A stretch of 64,000 bases of DNA, taken from the NCBI GenBank assembly GCA_003244145.1, contig QHBM01000037.1, positions 1-64,000 of the forward strand, given 5' to 3'. This document shows positions 53,897 through 63,568 of the stretch, one piece after another. The notes under the pieces were generated by a model that made no database searches, was not told where the DNA came from, and saw only the letters and a program-made list of their open reading frames with translations. The position numbers were made by a program, and so were the translations under genes. How positions within the stretch are numbered: the first letter of the stretch is position 1; each line of letters starts with the position of its first letter. The DNA is from Chthoniobacterales bacterium. Lineage in GTDB: Bacteria > Verrucomicrobiota > Verrucomicrobiia > Chthoniobacterales > UBA10450.

Positions 53897-54731
53897 GCGT
53901 CAGTTCCAGAGAAAAATCGATCGCGCGCGCCGAATGGGTGAGCGCGCCGACCGAAATGTAATCGACGCCGGTGGCGGCAATTCGGCGAACATTTTTTAAG
54001 TTGATGCCGCCGCTCGCCTCGAACTTCACCTTATTCTTGCCGGCCGCGACGGCTTCGCGCATTTCCGAGGGCTCCATGTTGTCGAGCAGAATCACGTCGA
54101 TGCCATCGACCTCGATAAATGAGCGGACCTGCTCGAGGCGATCGGCTTCCACCTCAATCCGGATTCCCGGACGCTGCTCCCGCAGGCGCTGGACCGCGCT
54201 GGCAAATCCGGTGAACCCAGGGCCGGCCGCCAAATGATTGTCCTTGATCAGCGCCATATCGTTCAGGTTGAACCGGTGGTTCGCGCCGCCGCCGGCCACC
54301 ACCGCGGCTTTTTCCAGCGCGCGCAACCCGGGCGTGGTCTTGCGGGTATCGAGAATTTTCGCGCGCGATTTTCCGATGGCCTCAACGAACTGGCCGGTCA
54401 AGGTGGCGATGCCGCTAAGGCGTTGCAGGAAATTGAGCGCGACCCGTTCGGCGGTCAGAATCGAACTGGCAGCGCCACGCACTTCGAGAACGGTTTCGCC
54501 GCCCATCAGCGCCGTTCCGTCGGGCTGCAATATCTCGACGTTCAACTTCGGGTTCACCCGGCGAAAAACTTCCGCCGCGGTTTGGACGCCGGCGACGATC
54601 GCGCGCTCGCGCGCGATGATCCGGCCGAGCGCGCGCAATCCCTTCGGGATAAAATATTCCGTCGTGATGTCGCCCTCGCCGATGTCCTCGCGCAACGCGA
54701 TCGTGATGGGGTCCGCAGCTGTCTCCGTCAT
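53883..54731 (-). CDS. nadC: Quinolinate phosphoribosyltransferase (carboxylating)
   Basis: Makes nicotinate mononucleotide from quinolinate in de novo NAD synthesis. 282 aa: REDIGEGDITT near 14-24, the active-site DTRKTTPGLR near 131-140, KAAVVAGGGANHR, KDNHL near 164, EVEAD near 195, LLDNM near 215 and FEASGGIN near 235. The start at 54731 (MTETAADP) overlaps the guaD stop by 4 nt; longer starts would lie inside guaD. The usual neighbour birA follows. Confidence 0.96.
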   Translation of the reverse strand: MTETAADPITIALREDIGEGDITTEYFIPKGLRALGRIIARERAIVAGVQTAAEVFRRVNPKLNVEILQPDGTALMGGETVLEVRGAASSILTAERVALNFLQRLSGIATLTGQFVEAIGKSRAKILDTRKTTPGLRALEKAAVVAGGGANHRFNLNDMALIKDNHLAAGPGFTGFASAVQRLREQRPGIRIEVEADRLEQVRSFIEVDGIDVILLDNMEPSEMREAVAAGKNKVKFEASGGINLKNVRRIAATGVDYISVGALTHSARAIDFSLELTHVGS

Positions 54732-56074
54732 GGCGAAGAAATAGAATTCGGCGCGCAATAAACGCATTTCCCGCGCACGTAGGTTTCGAGAGTGGCGTAC
54801 GGTCCGCCCCGATAAATGCAGAGCGCCAAAATATCTTCGGCAGACAAATCGTCGAGATGCCGGTTTTGTTTGCCGTAAGGCAGAACGGCCGTCAGATCGA
54901 TTACGATCACGTCCGCTTCCTTGCCCGCCTCGAACGAACCGATTGCGGCGGATTTGCCGAGAGCTCGCGCGCCGCCGCTGGTCGCGAGATGAAACGCTTC
55001 GCTCGGGCGAAGCCGCGGCAGATTCGGTTCGGACATGCTTCGTGCCTTTTGCACGTCCAAAGCGGCGCGCATGACCTGCCACATGTTGAGCTCGGGCCCG
55101 GCCGCGACATCCGAGCCGAGGCCGATGGCAATCCCCGCTTGCAATAGTTCGTCCAGCTTGAGCAAACCGCTCCCGAGAAAAAGATTCGAGGTGGGGCAAT
55201 GCGCGATGCTCGACTGGGCGGCGGCGATGGCGTCGATCTCCCTGGCGTTGAGATGAAGGCAATGGCCAAGCATGGTTTTCGGTGTCAGCAGGCCGCATTT
55301 CTCGTACACATCCGTATAATCGCGCGCCGACATGTGAAGGTGGTGAACCTTTTCGATTTCTTCGCGGTTCTCGGCCAGATGCGTCTGCAGATAAGCGCCA
55401 AACCGCTGGGCGAGCTCAGCCGCGCTCCGCATCATTTTCTCGGAGCAGGTCACCGCGAAGCGCGGGCTGAAGGCGTACTCGAGCCGGCCTTCCGCCGCGC
55501 CGTGCCATTTGCGGCAAAGCCGTTCGCTTTCGATCAGCGACACCGAAAGAATTTTTTTCGGTTGGAGTTGCCCGTACGAGCCGAGGTCCATCATCATCTT
55601 GCCCAGGATGACGCGCAGCCCGCTTGCCTCCGCGGCTTCGAAACCGGCCTCGCAACTCTCTTCGTAAATGGCGGCGTAAATCATCGCCGTGGTCGTCCCG
55701 TTCCGGGCCAGCTCCCGAAAGAAAAGCGGCGCTTCCTCGCGCGCGCGCGGGCCGGTGAAATCGCGCTCGACCGGAAAAATGTTCTCGCGCAGCCAGGGCA
55801 GCAATTGGCTCTCGCCCCGCGCCACAGCTGAATATTGCGGAAGGTGGGTATGGCAATCGATCAGCCCCGGAAAAATCACCACCTTTTCGCGTTCGAGCCA
55901 GCGCACGGAGACGGGCCGCTGGCGTTTGCGCAAATCTTCGTAGGCGCCGACCTCCACGATCTTGCCGTTGGCGATGATAATGGCGCCGTCGCGGTGACTG
56001 CGGAGCGAGCCGTAGTCTGGGGCGTCGATCAAGAACCCGCGAAGTCCGAAAGGGCTGGGGTCCGGTTGCATCAC
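54728..56074 (-). CDS. guaD: Guanine deaminase (amidohydrolase)
   Basis: Hydrolyses guanine to xanthine. 448 aa amidohydrolase barrel: metal ligands in FPGLIDCHTHLPQY (about 68-81), HLAENREE near 233, GHCLHL near 268, HCPTSNLF near 287, and GLGSDVAAGP near 313. The E-N-x-E-E segment after HLAE is typical of guanine deaminases. ATGA coupling to nadC. The reaction is assigned from family resemblance; other N-deaminases remain possible. Confidence 0.88.
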   Translation of the reverse strand: MMQPDPSPFGLRGFLIDAPDYGSLRSHRDGAIIIANGKIVEVGAYEDLRKRQRPVSVRWLEREKVVIFPGLIDCHTHLPQYSAVARGESQLLPWLRENIFPVERDFTGPRAREEAPLFFRELARNGTTTAMIYAAIYEESCEAGFEAAEASGLRVILGKMMMDLGSYGQLQPKKILSVSLIESERLCRKWHGAAEGRLEYAFSPRFAVTCSEKMMRSAAELAQRFGAYLQTHLAENREEIEKVHHLHMSARDYTDVYEKCGLLTPKTMLGHCLHLNAREIDAIAAAQSSIAHCPTSNLFLGSGLLKLDELLQAGIAIGLGSDVAAGPELNMWQVMRAALDVQKARSMSEPNLPRLRPSEAFHLATSGGARALGKSAAIGSFEAGKEADVIVIDLTAVLPYGKQNRHLDDLSAEDILALCIYRGGPYATLETYVRGKCVYCAPNSISSP

Positions 56075-56141
56075 GGTCAGAAGCCTGCCAAAAACTCAGG
56101 AGCTTTGGGAGCGAAGAAGGCAGGCATGCCGACAAAAAAAG

Positions 56142-56201
56142 GATTCGGGCAGCGCACGCAGGAGAAACAACAAATACGAGAAACGTGCCGCCGCCCGAAT
56201 C
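56142..56201. repeat. Stem-loop in the guaD-exonuclease gap
   Basis: GATTCGGGC (56142-56150) pairs with GCCCGAATC (56193-56201); inside it GCACG can pair with CGTGC, leaving an A-rich loop. The 288-nt gap (56075-56362) also holds the hairpin repeat at 56275 and a possible 48-codon plus-strand frame starting at MPTKKGFG that I do not call as a gene. Confidence 0.4.
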
Positions 56202-56274
56202 GCCTTAACCTGTGTGGTTTGACAGCGAACCAGGGTCGCCGTTCGAAATATTTTGCCGTCGTCTCAGAATAATT

Positions 56275-56342
56275 AGACAGGATCAACGGGATTTTCAGGA
56301 TTTCGGAATCCCCTAATCTCCTAAATCCTGTTAATCCTGTCT
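56275..56342. repeat. GACAGGATT-type hairpin repeat
   Basis: Arms 56275-56294 and 56323-56342 are 20-nt inverted copies with two mismatches that remain G-U pairable. The left side runs on in 9-nt units (GACAGGATC, AACGGGATT, TTCAGGATT). It lies 20 nt beyond the exonuclease stop, so in the minus sense it precedes that gene's end rather than a start codon. Confidence 0.85.
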
Positions 56343-56362
56343 AAAACTCCGGTTCGATCGAT

Positions 56363-57277
56363 CTACAGAAGCAACTCAGCTTGCCGGACCGTTCCGACTT
56401 TGGCCGCCTCGTCCCGGACCTCCTGCAGCAGCGATTTGAATTCGCACTTCTCGAGCGCGGCGATAAGTCCCGGGTAATCGGGCTTTATCCGCAGGTCGTC
56501 GATCGGCACGGGCAGCGGCGTATCGCAATCCAACTCCACCATTTTGCGGTTCTGCTGAATCTGCTCCCGGTTCGCCGTCAATTTCTCGCGGTTCCGCGCG
56601 CTCTTCACCTTGTCGATATTCGCAAACAGCGATTCGAGCCCGCCATGCTCGAGCAGAAGCGTGGCGGCGGTTTTCCGGCCGAAGCCCGCGCTGGGAATGT
56701 TGTCAACGGAATCGCCCGAAAGCGCGAGAACGTCACCGATCAGGTTCGGCGGGACACCCCATTTGGTCGTGACTTCGGCTTCGCCCAGAAGCGCGAACGC
56801 ATCCTTCGGCGACAGAAGGTCGGCCTTCGCGGTCGTGTAAACTTTCACGCATGGACCCACCAATTGGTAGAGGTCCTTGTCGTTGGTCGCGAGGATCACC
56901 TCAATGTTCCGTTTGCAGGCGGCGACGGCGTAGCAGCCCATGAGATCATCCGCCTCGGTCTTCGGCAGCGAGATGTTTTTGAAACCGAGCAGCGCCGTCA
57001 GTTCCTCCTGGATGAAATCGAGTTGGGGAACCATCGGCTGCGGCATTTCCTTGCGCGTTTCCTTGTAGGCTGGTTGCAGTATCATCCGTTTTTCGGGCAA
57101 GCCTTCGTCCCAGAAAACCGCGCCCAGCTCCGGCTGGAGATGCTTGATCATTAGCCGGAGTGTTTTGGTGAATCCGAAAATCGCGTTGGTCGGTTCGCCC
57201 CGGGAATTCGACAAGTTCTGGATCGCGAAAAAAGAGCGGTAAACGTAATAGTGTCCGTCGATCAAAAGCAGCTTCAC
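56363..57277 (-). CDS. 5'-3' exonuclease (PolA N-terminal type, flap endonuclease)
   Basis: A 304-aa stand-alone 5' nuclease like the N-terminal domain of DNA polymerase I. Metal-site residues: LLLIDGHYYVYRSFFA at the start, the arch region with YKETRKEMP, EADDLMGCYA near 115, ATNDKDLYQLV near 135, and the helix-hairpin-helix DVLALSGDSVDNIPSAGFGRKTA near 185-207. GTG start at 57277 (VKLLLIDG); the frame stays open upstream but only through the intergenic repeat. No polymerase domain follows. Divergent from the GYF_2 gene. Confidence 0.9.
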   Translation of the reverse strand: MKLLLIDGHYYVYRSFFAIQNLSNSRGEPTNAIFGFTKTLRLMIKHLQPELGAVFWDEGLPEKRMILQPAYKETRKEMPQPMVPQLDFIQEELTALLGFKNISLPKTEADDLMGCYAVAACKRNIEVILATNDKDLYQLVGPCVKVYTTAKADLLSPKDAFALLGEAEVTTKWGVPPNLIGDVLALSGDSVDNIPSAGFGRKTAATLLLEHGGLESLFANIDKVKSARNREKLTANREQIQQNRKMVELDCDTPLPVPIDDLRIKPDYPGLIAALEKCEFKSLLQEVRDEAAKVGTVRQAELLL

Positions 57278-57298
57278 GCCAGGAACGTAGCCAAAGAA

Positions 57299-58487
<1,189 letters not shown>

Positions 58488-58509
58488 CTGCCGCCGTCCC
58501 GGGCGGCAG
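58488..58509. terminator. GC-rich hairpin after the GYF_2 gene
   Basis: CTGCCGCC-gtcccg-GGCGGCAG begins at the base after the stop codon. There is no T-run, so it is a weak or Rho-assisted terminator candidate, or another intergenic repeat. Confidence 0.4.
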
Positions 58510-58554
58510 GCAAGAACAGTCGGCCAAGACTTCGGGCAACTCTATTTAAACGAA

Positions 58555-59679
58555 TCATTTCCTCTCGACGTAATGGCTCAAGAGCACGCGCAGATAAGGT
58601 CGTGCTTCGAAGACTATCGCCTCGGAGTCATCAAACGCCTCGCCTGTAAGCAAATCTTCGGCAATTCGCTTGGCCACCGGACTCCACTCGGTCGTACATA
58701 GATCGACTTCCGCCTCAGGAATTCTTTCCGAAAAAGGCAAATGCATCGGCCCATCGATCAACGCGATCCGGCATGTCCGCAGCACATCCGTGAGTGCTTC
58801 GGGCGCGCGCCACGCAAGTAATGCGGCTGCGGCCGCCGGCAAAATCACGCCCCCAGTTTTGTTCGTGCAAAGCGATTTCAGAAATGGGCTGACTCGTCCC
58901 TCCCGGAGAGTCGCAATTTCGCATTTGAGTTTCTCCGACTCGACCAGCACCCGCAGTTTCGCGAGACGCTCCTCGTCGGCCGGCGTTTCAGAACTGATGC
59001 GCACGATAGTTGCCGATTTGATTACTGGGTCCTTACGCCAGCTTCGCATAATTGTTCGGACCGCCTGCTGGCGTTGCACTTGGTACCGGCACGCTATACC
59101 AGAGAGTGGAGCGATATTGACCCCAACAAACTGAATGCCGAGATCGCGCAGGCGTAACGCCGTGTCCTGGTCGGCTTGGTCGGGCAGGAGCCAAACAACG
59201 GCATCTACCTTGTCCTTCTTTAGTTGCGCGATAACAAGTTCAGGCTGGCCTTTCGGTTGTTTAAAAAAAATTGTGTTCGTGAGAAAACCGCGCTGGTGCA
59301 ATTCGCCGTGTATCGCCAGAAAACAGCGCCTGTAATCTTGCAGCGCCTGAAAGCGTGAGATGGATATGGGCATCCCGATCAATGCGCGTACTTTGAGATT
59401 ACGGGCTGTGCCGCGCCCATGTAGCCTGGTATGCGACCCGCGGATGCTGCTTAGAACACCCTCTTTCGTTAGCTGCGTGTAGATCGCGGCCATCACGGAC
59501 GTAGGCACTCCGAAACGCCTCCCTGCGTCTCGCAAAGAAAGAAAAATTTGCGGTGCACTGTTCTGCTGTTTCACGGCGAGGTCGCGGATGATTTTCAAAA
59601 GGCGGTCTGTCTTGTGCAGTCGCCGTGCAACAAGAGACGTAACCTGGGGCGGCCGGCGCCTGGATGTGGGTTTCGGCAT
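58555..59679 (-). CDS. GntR/LacI-like transcriptional regulator
   Basis: A 374-aa regulator. N-terminal winged helix: LRDAGRRFGVPTSVMAAIYTQL and LTKEGVLSSIRGSHT (about 48-85). The rest (about 95-370) resembles a periplasmic-binding-type sensor: VRALIGMPISISRFQ, VDAVVWLLPDQADQD, GIQFVGVN and VILPAAAAALL. Such AraR/xylose-regulator-like proteins bind small ligands. It diverges from the subtilase gene, whose upstream region has phased ACTGTT hexamers that could be its operators (inference). Confidence 0.8.
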   Translation of the reverse strand: MPKPTSRRRPPQVTSLVARRLHKTDRLLKIIRDLAVKQQNSAPQIFLSLRDAGRRFGVPTSVMAAIYTQLTKEGVLSSIRGSHTRLHGRGTARNLKVRALIGMPISISRFQALQDYRRCFLAIHGELHQRGFLTNTIFFKQPKGQPELVIAQLKKDKVDAVVWLLPDQADQDTALRLRDLGIQFVGVNIAPLSGIACRYQVQRQQAVRTIMRSWRKDPVIKSATIVRISSETPADEERLAKLRVLVESEKLKCEIATLREGRVSPFLKSLCTNKTGGVILPAAAAALLAWRAPEALTDVLRTCRIALIDGPMHLPFSERIPEAEVDLCTTEWSPVAKRIAEDLLTGEAFDDSEAIVFEARPYLRVLLSHYVERK

Positions 59680-59777
59680 GGGAGGAGCTGTCTAGGGACA
59701 CATTAAGCCTCTTTTCGGTCGAGTTTTCAAAACAAATCTTCGGGCTTAGAATATTATCCGATCGATTTCCACGACTG

Positions 59778-59815
59778 ACTGTTCGCGAACTGTTGTTACC
59801 TGTTTGCACACTGTT
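59778..59815 (+). promoter_or_regulatory. Four phased ACTGTT-type hexamers before the subtilase gene
   Basis: ACTGTT at 59778, ACTGTT at 59789, CCTGTT at 59799 and ACTGTT at 59810, all on the same strand with 11, 10 and 11 nt spacing, end 41 nt before the GTG start. The same pair with 11-nt spacing occurs at 62474-62490. A direct-repeat regulator site is likely; the binding protein is unknown. Confidence 0.5.
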
Positions 59816-59856
59816 TGATTCGCCGTGCCCGCACGCCGCGCTTAAGAAACCGCGCC

Positions 59857-62448
59857 GTGAAATTTCAAAAACTCTTCCGCCAATTCGCCATATTCATCGT
59901 TCTGCTCTTGCCTTTGTCTGCCCCCGCTCTCGTCATGCGCGCCAACGGACCGGAACCGATCATCGTGCAGATTAAGGAATCGCTTCGGACTTCGGACGAT
60001 CTGGATAATCGTTTGAACGAACTAGCCTCGCTTCGCCAGCAAAACAAGCTGAGCGTCGCGAAATGGTGGGCCGGGGGCAAGCTGCTCGTCATGCTTTCCT
60101 TCCCTGCGAACTTCACGGAACGGCAGGCAATAGCTGTGATCGCAAAGCTTCAACAGTTGCCGGCGGTAGAAAAAGTGGTGGCCGTTTCTGCCTTCAACCT
60201 CGAATTCCGGTCCGGTGATTTTGTTCGCGAATATGGGCCTAACGATACGATCCCGGACGTAGCGAGACGTGGCTTCGATGCCGACCGAATTGATAAACCG
60301 GTGCAAAGAGTGCCTGACCAGACTTCTCTGTTGCAAATCCCGCACGTCCCGAATCGGCTAATCGTCGGATGGAAGGAAGAATACATTTGGAAGGCCGACA
60401 CTACTGGGTTTTCTCAAAGGATGGCCGACTTCCATCGCGACGCGGGTTGCCGCGTAGTGCGCGAATTTCGCTATTCGCCGACCAAGCTCCATCAAGTGCT
60501 GGAATTTGATGACGCAACCGCTCTCGCTGACAAACTCAAACGATACGTTGATTCCGGCTTGGTCGGGTATGCGCAGCCGGACTATCTGTATAAGACCACT
60601 GCTGTGCCGAACGATCCAGCGTATGCGAGCGCGCCGGGTCCTCAATGGACCCTGCCGATTATCAGTGCTCCGCAGGCTTGGGACTTAACTACCGGCGACC
60701 CATCAGTGATTATTGCGGTAGGAGATTCCGGGGCGAATGTGAACCATCCCGAGTTTTCGCCCAATTTGTGGAGCGGGCAGAACAACGGAGAAATCCACAA
60801 TTTTATCTCCAACAGCACAAACGTGGCTGATGATGATACTCGGAGCCATGGGAGCAACGTGGCGTCTATTATCGGTGCTCAGGGTGGCAACGGTAGCTAC
60901 ATGACAGGAGTTGCCTGGGACATTTCACTGATGATTTTGAAAGTGGTAAATTCACAGGATCAAACTAGCAGCGACGCAATAGCTGAGGCGGTCAACTACG
61001 CATGGCAACACGGAGCCACTGCTATTAACCTCAGCGTGACGCTGGGAGTTTCAGCGATCTGTACATTCGATGGGGAGTTTACTACTTGTGAACCGGGAGG
61101 TTATGATCCCACCGTCGAAATTGCATTCAAAAGCGCGCGCGACAACAACATGGTTGTCGTTTGCGGCGCAGGGAACTTCGGAGGGCAGCACCGTGTCGAC
61201 GGATCTGATGAAACGGATAATGACGACGATCTGAACCGAGTGAGTCCAGCGTCGATACCGACAGATAATAATATTTCCGTTCTTGCTACTGACAGGTACG
61301 ACCACAAGGCTAGTTACAGCTCCATGGGACGATACCGGGTCGATCTTGGGGCACCCGCAGGAACCGCGACCGATCTCGTTATTGGCCTCAAGCAAACCTT
61401 CAATGGCAATAGCTTTGATCCGGCAAACTATTCGTTTTTGGACGGAACCTCCGTGGCGGCGCCCCATGTCACTAGTGCTCTTGCCTTGGTGAAGAGTCGG
61501 TTTCCTTGGGAAAGTTATAGCGGACTGCGTGATCGTGTTCTAATGGGGACTGATCATATCGGTGCTCTGCAGGGCCTTTGCCGCACGAATGGCAGATTGA
61601 ATGTTTATAAGGCGCTTCAGACGCGAAGCATGTTGCGCAATCTCAGCACTCGAGCCCGCGTGGAGGGTGGTGATCGCGTCATGATCGCCGGCTTTGTCAT
61701 TGGCGGAAGCGGCAGTGGCGGTCCCTTAAAGGTGGTCATTCGGGGTCTCGGTCCTAGTTTGCAATCGTATGGCATTAATGCAGCTCTTCTGGGCGATCCC
61801 GTGATTGAGCTGCATAAGCCAGATGGCTCGATTGAGACCAATGACAACTGGCAGGACGATTGGAACGCAGGCGAAACGGTGGCGAGTGGATTTCAGCCCG
61901 GCAACAGCAATGAAGCTGTGATGGTGCGCTGGTTGAGCCCCGGTGTTTACACAGTGGTCCTGCGCGATGCGGGTAGCCAATATGGCGTAGGTCTATTCGA
62001 AATCTACGAATTGCAGGACAATACCAACGAACAGTCCCGCCTGCTAAACCTATCGACACGCTGCCTCGTCGGAACGGGCGACGAACAGGCCATCGCGGGA
62101 ACGATTATTGGGGATCTTAACAATACCGGATTACCTAAACCAGATCGTCGCTTATTAATGTTTGGCAAAGGTCCCAGCTTGGCTGCTTATGGATTGCAGG
62201 GAGTTCTAGGCGATCCGCAGATACAGGTGCTTAACACCGGCGAATTTAACGATCAGTGGCGCACTATTGATGATAATAGCGGTGATGGTGACGCTCTCGA
62301 AGAAAAATTAATCGAGGCAAATTTCGCACCTGCGCAGCCGGCAGAGAGCGCACTCTGGCCGACATTCAGCCCTGGGGCCTACACGGTCAAATTAAGCGGT
62401 GCCAACCAATCAACCGGAATTGGGTTAATTGAATTCTATGAATATTAA
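59857..62448 (+). CDS. Secreted subtilisin-like serine protease with C-terminal repeat domains
   Basis: An 863-aa exported S8 protease from a GTG at 59857 (an ATG at 59815 is possible). Signal helix LFRQFAIFIVLLLPLSAPAL. Prodomain-like region to about 235. Catalytic triad: Asp in AVGDSGANVNHPEF (D290), His in TRSHGSNVAS (H331), Ser in DGTSVAAPHV (S532); oxyanion Asn in VVCGAGNFG. Two copies of the same beta domain as in the protein at 24646 follow (about 594-715 and 725-863), the second with LMFGKGPSL in place of RGLGPSL. Divergent from the regulator. Confidence 0.93.
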   Translation: MKFQKLFRQFAIFIVLLLPLSAPALVMRANGPEPIIVQIKESLRTSDDLDNRLNELASLRQQNKLSVAKWWAGGKLLVMLSFPANFTERQAIAVIAKLQQLPAVEKVVAVSAFNLEFRSGDFVREYGPNDTIPDVARRGFDADRIDKPVQRVPDQTSLLQIPHVPNRLIVGWKEEYIWKADTTGFSQRMADFHRDAGCRVVREFRYSPTKLHQVLEFDDATALADKLKRYVDSGLVGYAQPDYLYKTTAVPNDPAYASAPGPQWTLPIISAPQAWDLTTGDPSVIIAVGDSGANVNHPEFSPNLWSGQNNGEIHNFISNSTNVADDDTRSHGSNVASIIGAQGGNGSYMTGVAWDISLMILKVVNSQDQTSSDAIAEAVNYAWQHGATAINLSVTLGVSAICTFDGEFTTCEPGGYDPTVEIAFKSARDNNMVVVCGAGNFGGQHRVDGSDETDNDDDLNRVSPASIPTDNNISVLATDRYDHKASYSSMGRYRVDLGAPAGTATDLVIGLKQTFNGNSFDPANYSFLDGTSVAAPHVTSALALVKSRFPWESYSGLRDRVLMGTDHIGALQGLCRTNGRLNVYKALQTRSMLRNLSTRARVEGGDRVMIAGFVIGGSGSGGPLKVVIRGLGPSLQSYGINAALLGDPVIELHKPDGSIETNDNWQDDWNAGETVASGFQPGNSNEAVMVRWLSPGVYTVVLRDAGSQYGVGLFEIYELQDNTNEQSRLLNLSTRCLVGTGDEQAIAGTIIGDLNNTGLPKPDRRLLMFGKGPSLAAYGLQGVLGDPQIQVLNTGEFNDQWRTIDDNSGDGDALEEKLIEANFAPAQPAESALWPTFSPGAYTVKLSGANQSTGIGLIEFYEY

Positions 62449-62473
62449 GGCTTCCTGCGCCTGGAGATGGCAG

Positions 62474-62490
62474 ACTGTTTACAAACTGTT
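62474..62490 (+). promoter_or_regulatory. Paired phased ACTGTT hexamers before the next secreted gene
   Basis: ACTGTT at 62474-62479 and 62485-62490 (11-nt spacing), running into an eight-T stretch. The 17-nt block CTGTTTACAAACTGTTT differs at only two positions from 59800-59816 upstream of the subtilase. A TATAAT lies 4 nt before the downstream ATG at 62552, too close for an ordinary leader. Confidence 0.45.
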
Positions 62491-62551
62491 TTTTTTGCGA
62501 ATTTGAATGTGAAAGCGTAAGATTCATTTTGCGTTTGAAGAATATAATCCC

Positions 62552-63457
62552 ATGAATTCCACACAAGCATTTTCATTAATTTGTCGGCGATTCGTATGGT
62601 TAGCGTTGATCGTGGCTATTGTTTCTTTCGCGGTTTCTCAGGGAGCAAGGGCGCAATCAGGACAGACATTTTATTACTGGGTGGCACCCGGCATAGACAT
62701 AGCAACAATTCCTGAGCAGAGCTTTGTGATCGCGGTCGATGCGGCGACGTCTGCTCAGATTGAAGCGATTTTTACTAAGGGCGGACGTCCAGGTTTTTAT
62801 GGGAATGTTGCGGTGGGGGGCACGGACTATAACAAAGATTACTTCGCTCCAAATCACCCCGCGTGGAATTGGCATATAATGTCGGTGGACAACATCTTTG
62901 ATTTCAACGTCACCGGATTTGTCCTGTGTCAGTGCCCCGTACTCGTGGCGAATCCATCGGACATTGCGATCAATCCCGCGGAATGGATCAAGCAAAACGG
63001 AGACGCTTACGAGCCGATACACTACCAAATCCGCCACCAAATCGATCCAAGCACTCGGGATTCGATGGCCAACGTGTCCAATCGGGGACTGAGCGGCGCG
63101 GGAGAGAAGACACTCATCGCCGGGTTCATCATCACCGGCGGCGAGCCACGCAATGTTGTCGTGCGAGCCTTGGGGCCGAGTCTCAGCGCGAGTGGAATTC
63201 AGCAAGTGGCGGCGAATCCGGCGATTGGCGTCCACCAAGGTTCGCAGGGAGTCGCGGGTAACAAGGATTGGAAAAAGGATGTGCGGGCGGAAGAGTTGAG
63301 TCAGAAGTATCCATCGCTCGTCCCGTCTAATGACAAGGAAGCGGCGATGTTACTCACTCTCCTACCGGGTGCCTACACTTTGCACGGCATCAACGAGGAT
63401 GGCGCCGAGGGCATCATGCTCCTTGAGGTCTACGACGTAGATAACGCGATTCCGTAG
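62552..63457 (+). CDS. Secreted protein with one Verrucomicrobia-type beta domain
   Basis: A 301-aa exported protein. Signal peptide to about SQGARAQS (35). A middle region (about 36-165) of unknown fold contains FNVTGFVLCQCPVLVANPSD. The C-terminal ~125 residues are the shared beta domain: NVSNRGLSGAG, LIAGFIITGG, VVVRALGPSL, KEAAMLLTLLPGAYT and LLEVYDV. Follows the subtilase by 103 nt on the same strand and shares its upstream hexamers, so the two may be co-regulated. No catalytic motif is seen. Confidence 0.82.
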   Translation: MNSTQAFSLICRRFVWLALIVAIVSFAVSQGARAQSGQTFYYWVAPGIDIATIPEQSFVIAVDAATSAQIEAIFTKGGRPGFYGNVAVGGTDYNKDYFAPNHPAWNWHIMSVDNIFDFNVTGFVLCQCPVLVANPSDIAINPAEWIKQNGDAYEPIHYQIRHQIDPSTRDSMANVSNRGLSGAGEKTLIAGFIITGGEPRNVVVRALGPSLSASGIQQVAANPAIGVHQGSQGVAGNKDWKKDVRAEELSQKYPSLVPSNDKEAAMLLTLLPGAYTLHGINEDGAEGIMLLEVYDVDNAIP

Positions 63458-63468
63458 GAGGAATCAGC

Positions 63469-63541
63469 TAAGGGCCACGTGCGGCATCAAACCATGCCGG
63501 CCCGCCTTCGCGACCGAAGCCGCTTTCCTTGTAGCCGCCGA
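63469..63541 (-). pseudogene. 3'-end remnant of a second aldehyde dehydrogenase gene
   Basis: Read on the minus strand, this 73-nt stretch encodes GGYKESGFGREGG, and after a 1-nt shift RHGLMPHVAL, parallel to the end of the gene at 63558 (GGYKESGFGREGGRHGLLPYV). The two stretches align base by base with one indel. It stops abruptly at the repeat starting 63543. A degraded tandem copy is the simplest reading. Confidence 0.75.
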
Positions 63542-63542
63542 C

Positions 63543-63568
63543 CCGCCTTCGCCAAGGCTACGGCGCGG
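63543..63568. repeat. Second copy of the CCGCCTTCGC...GCTACGGCG repeat
   Basis: Bases 63543-63565 match 28556-28579 with few changes, and GGCTACGGCGCGG (63556-63568) is identical to 28587-28599. The stop codon and last residues of the aldehyde dehydrogenase lie inside it. Confidence 0.65.

Noticed and set aside
56122-56272. 48-codon basic plus-strand frame (MPTKKGFG start)
   Set aside because: It overlaps a stem-loop, has no ribosome site I can see and no known family; too weak to call as a gene.
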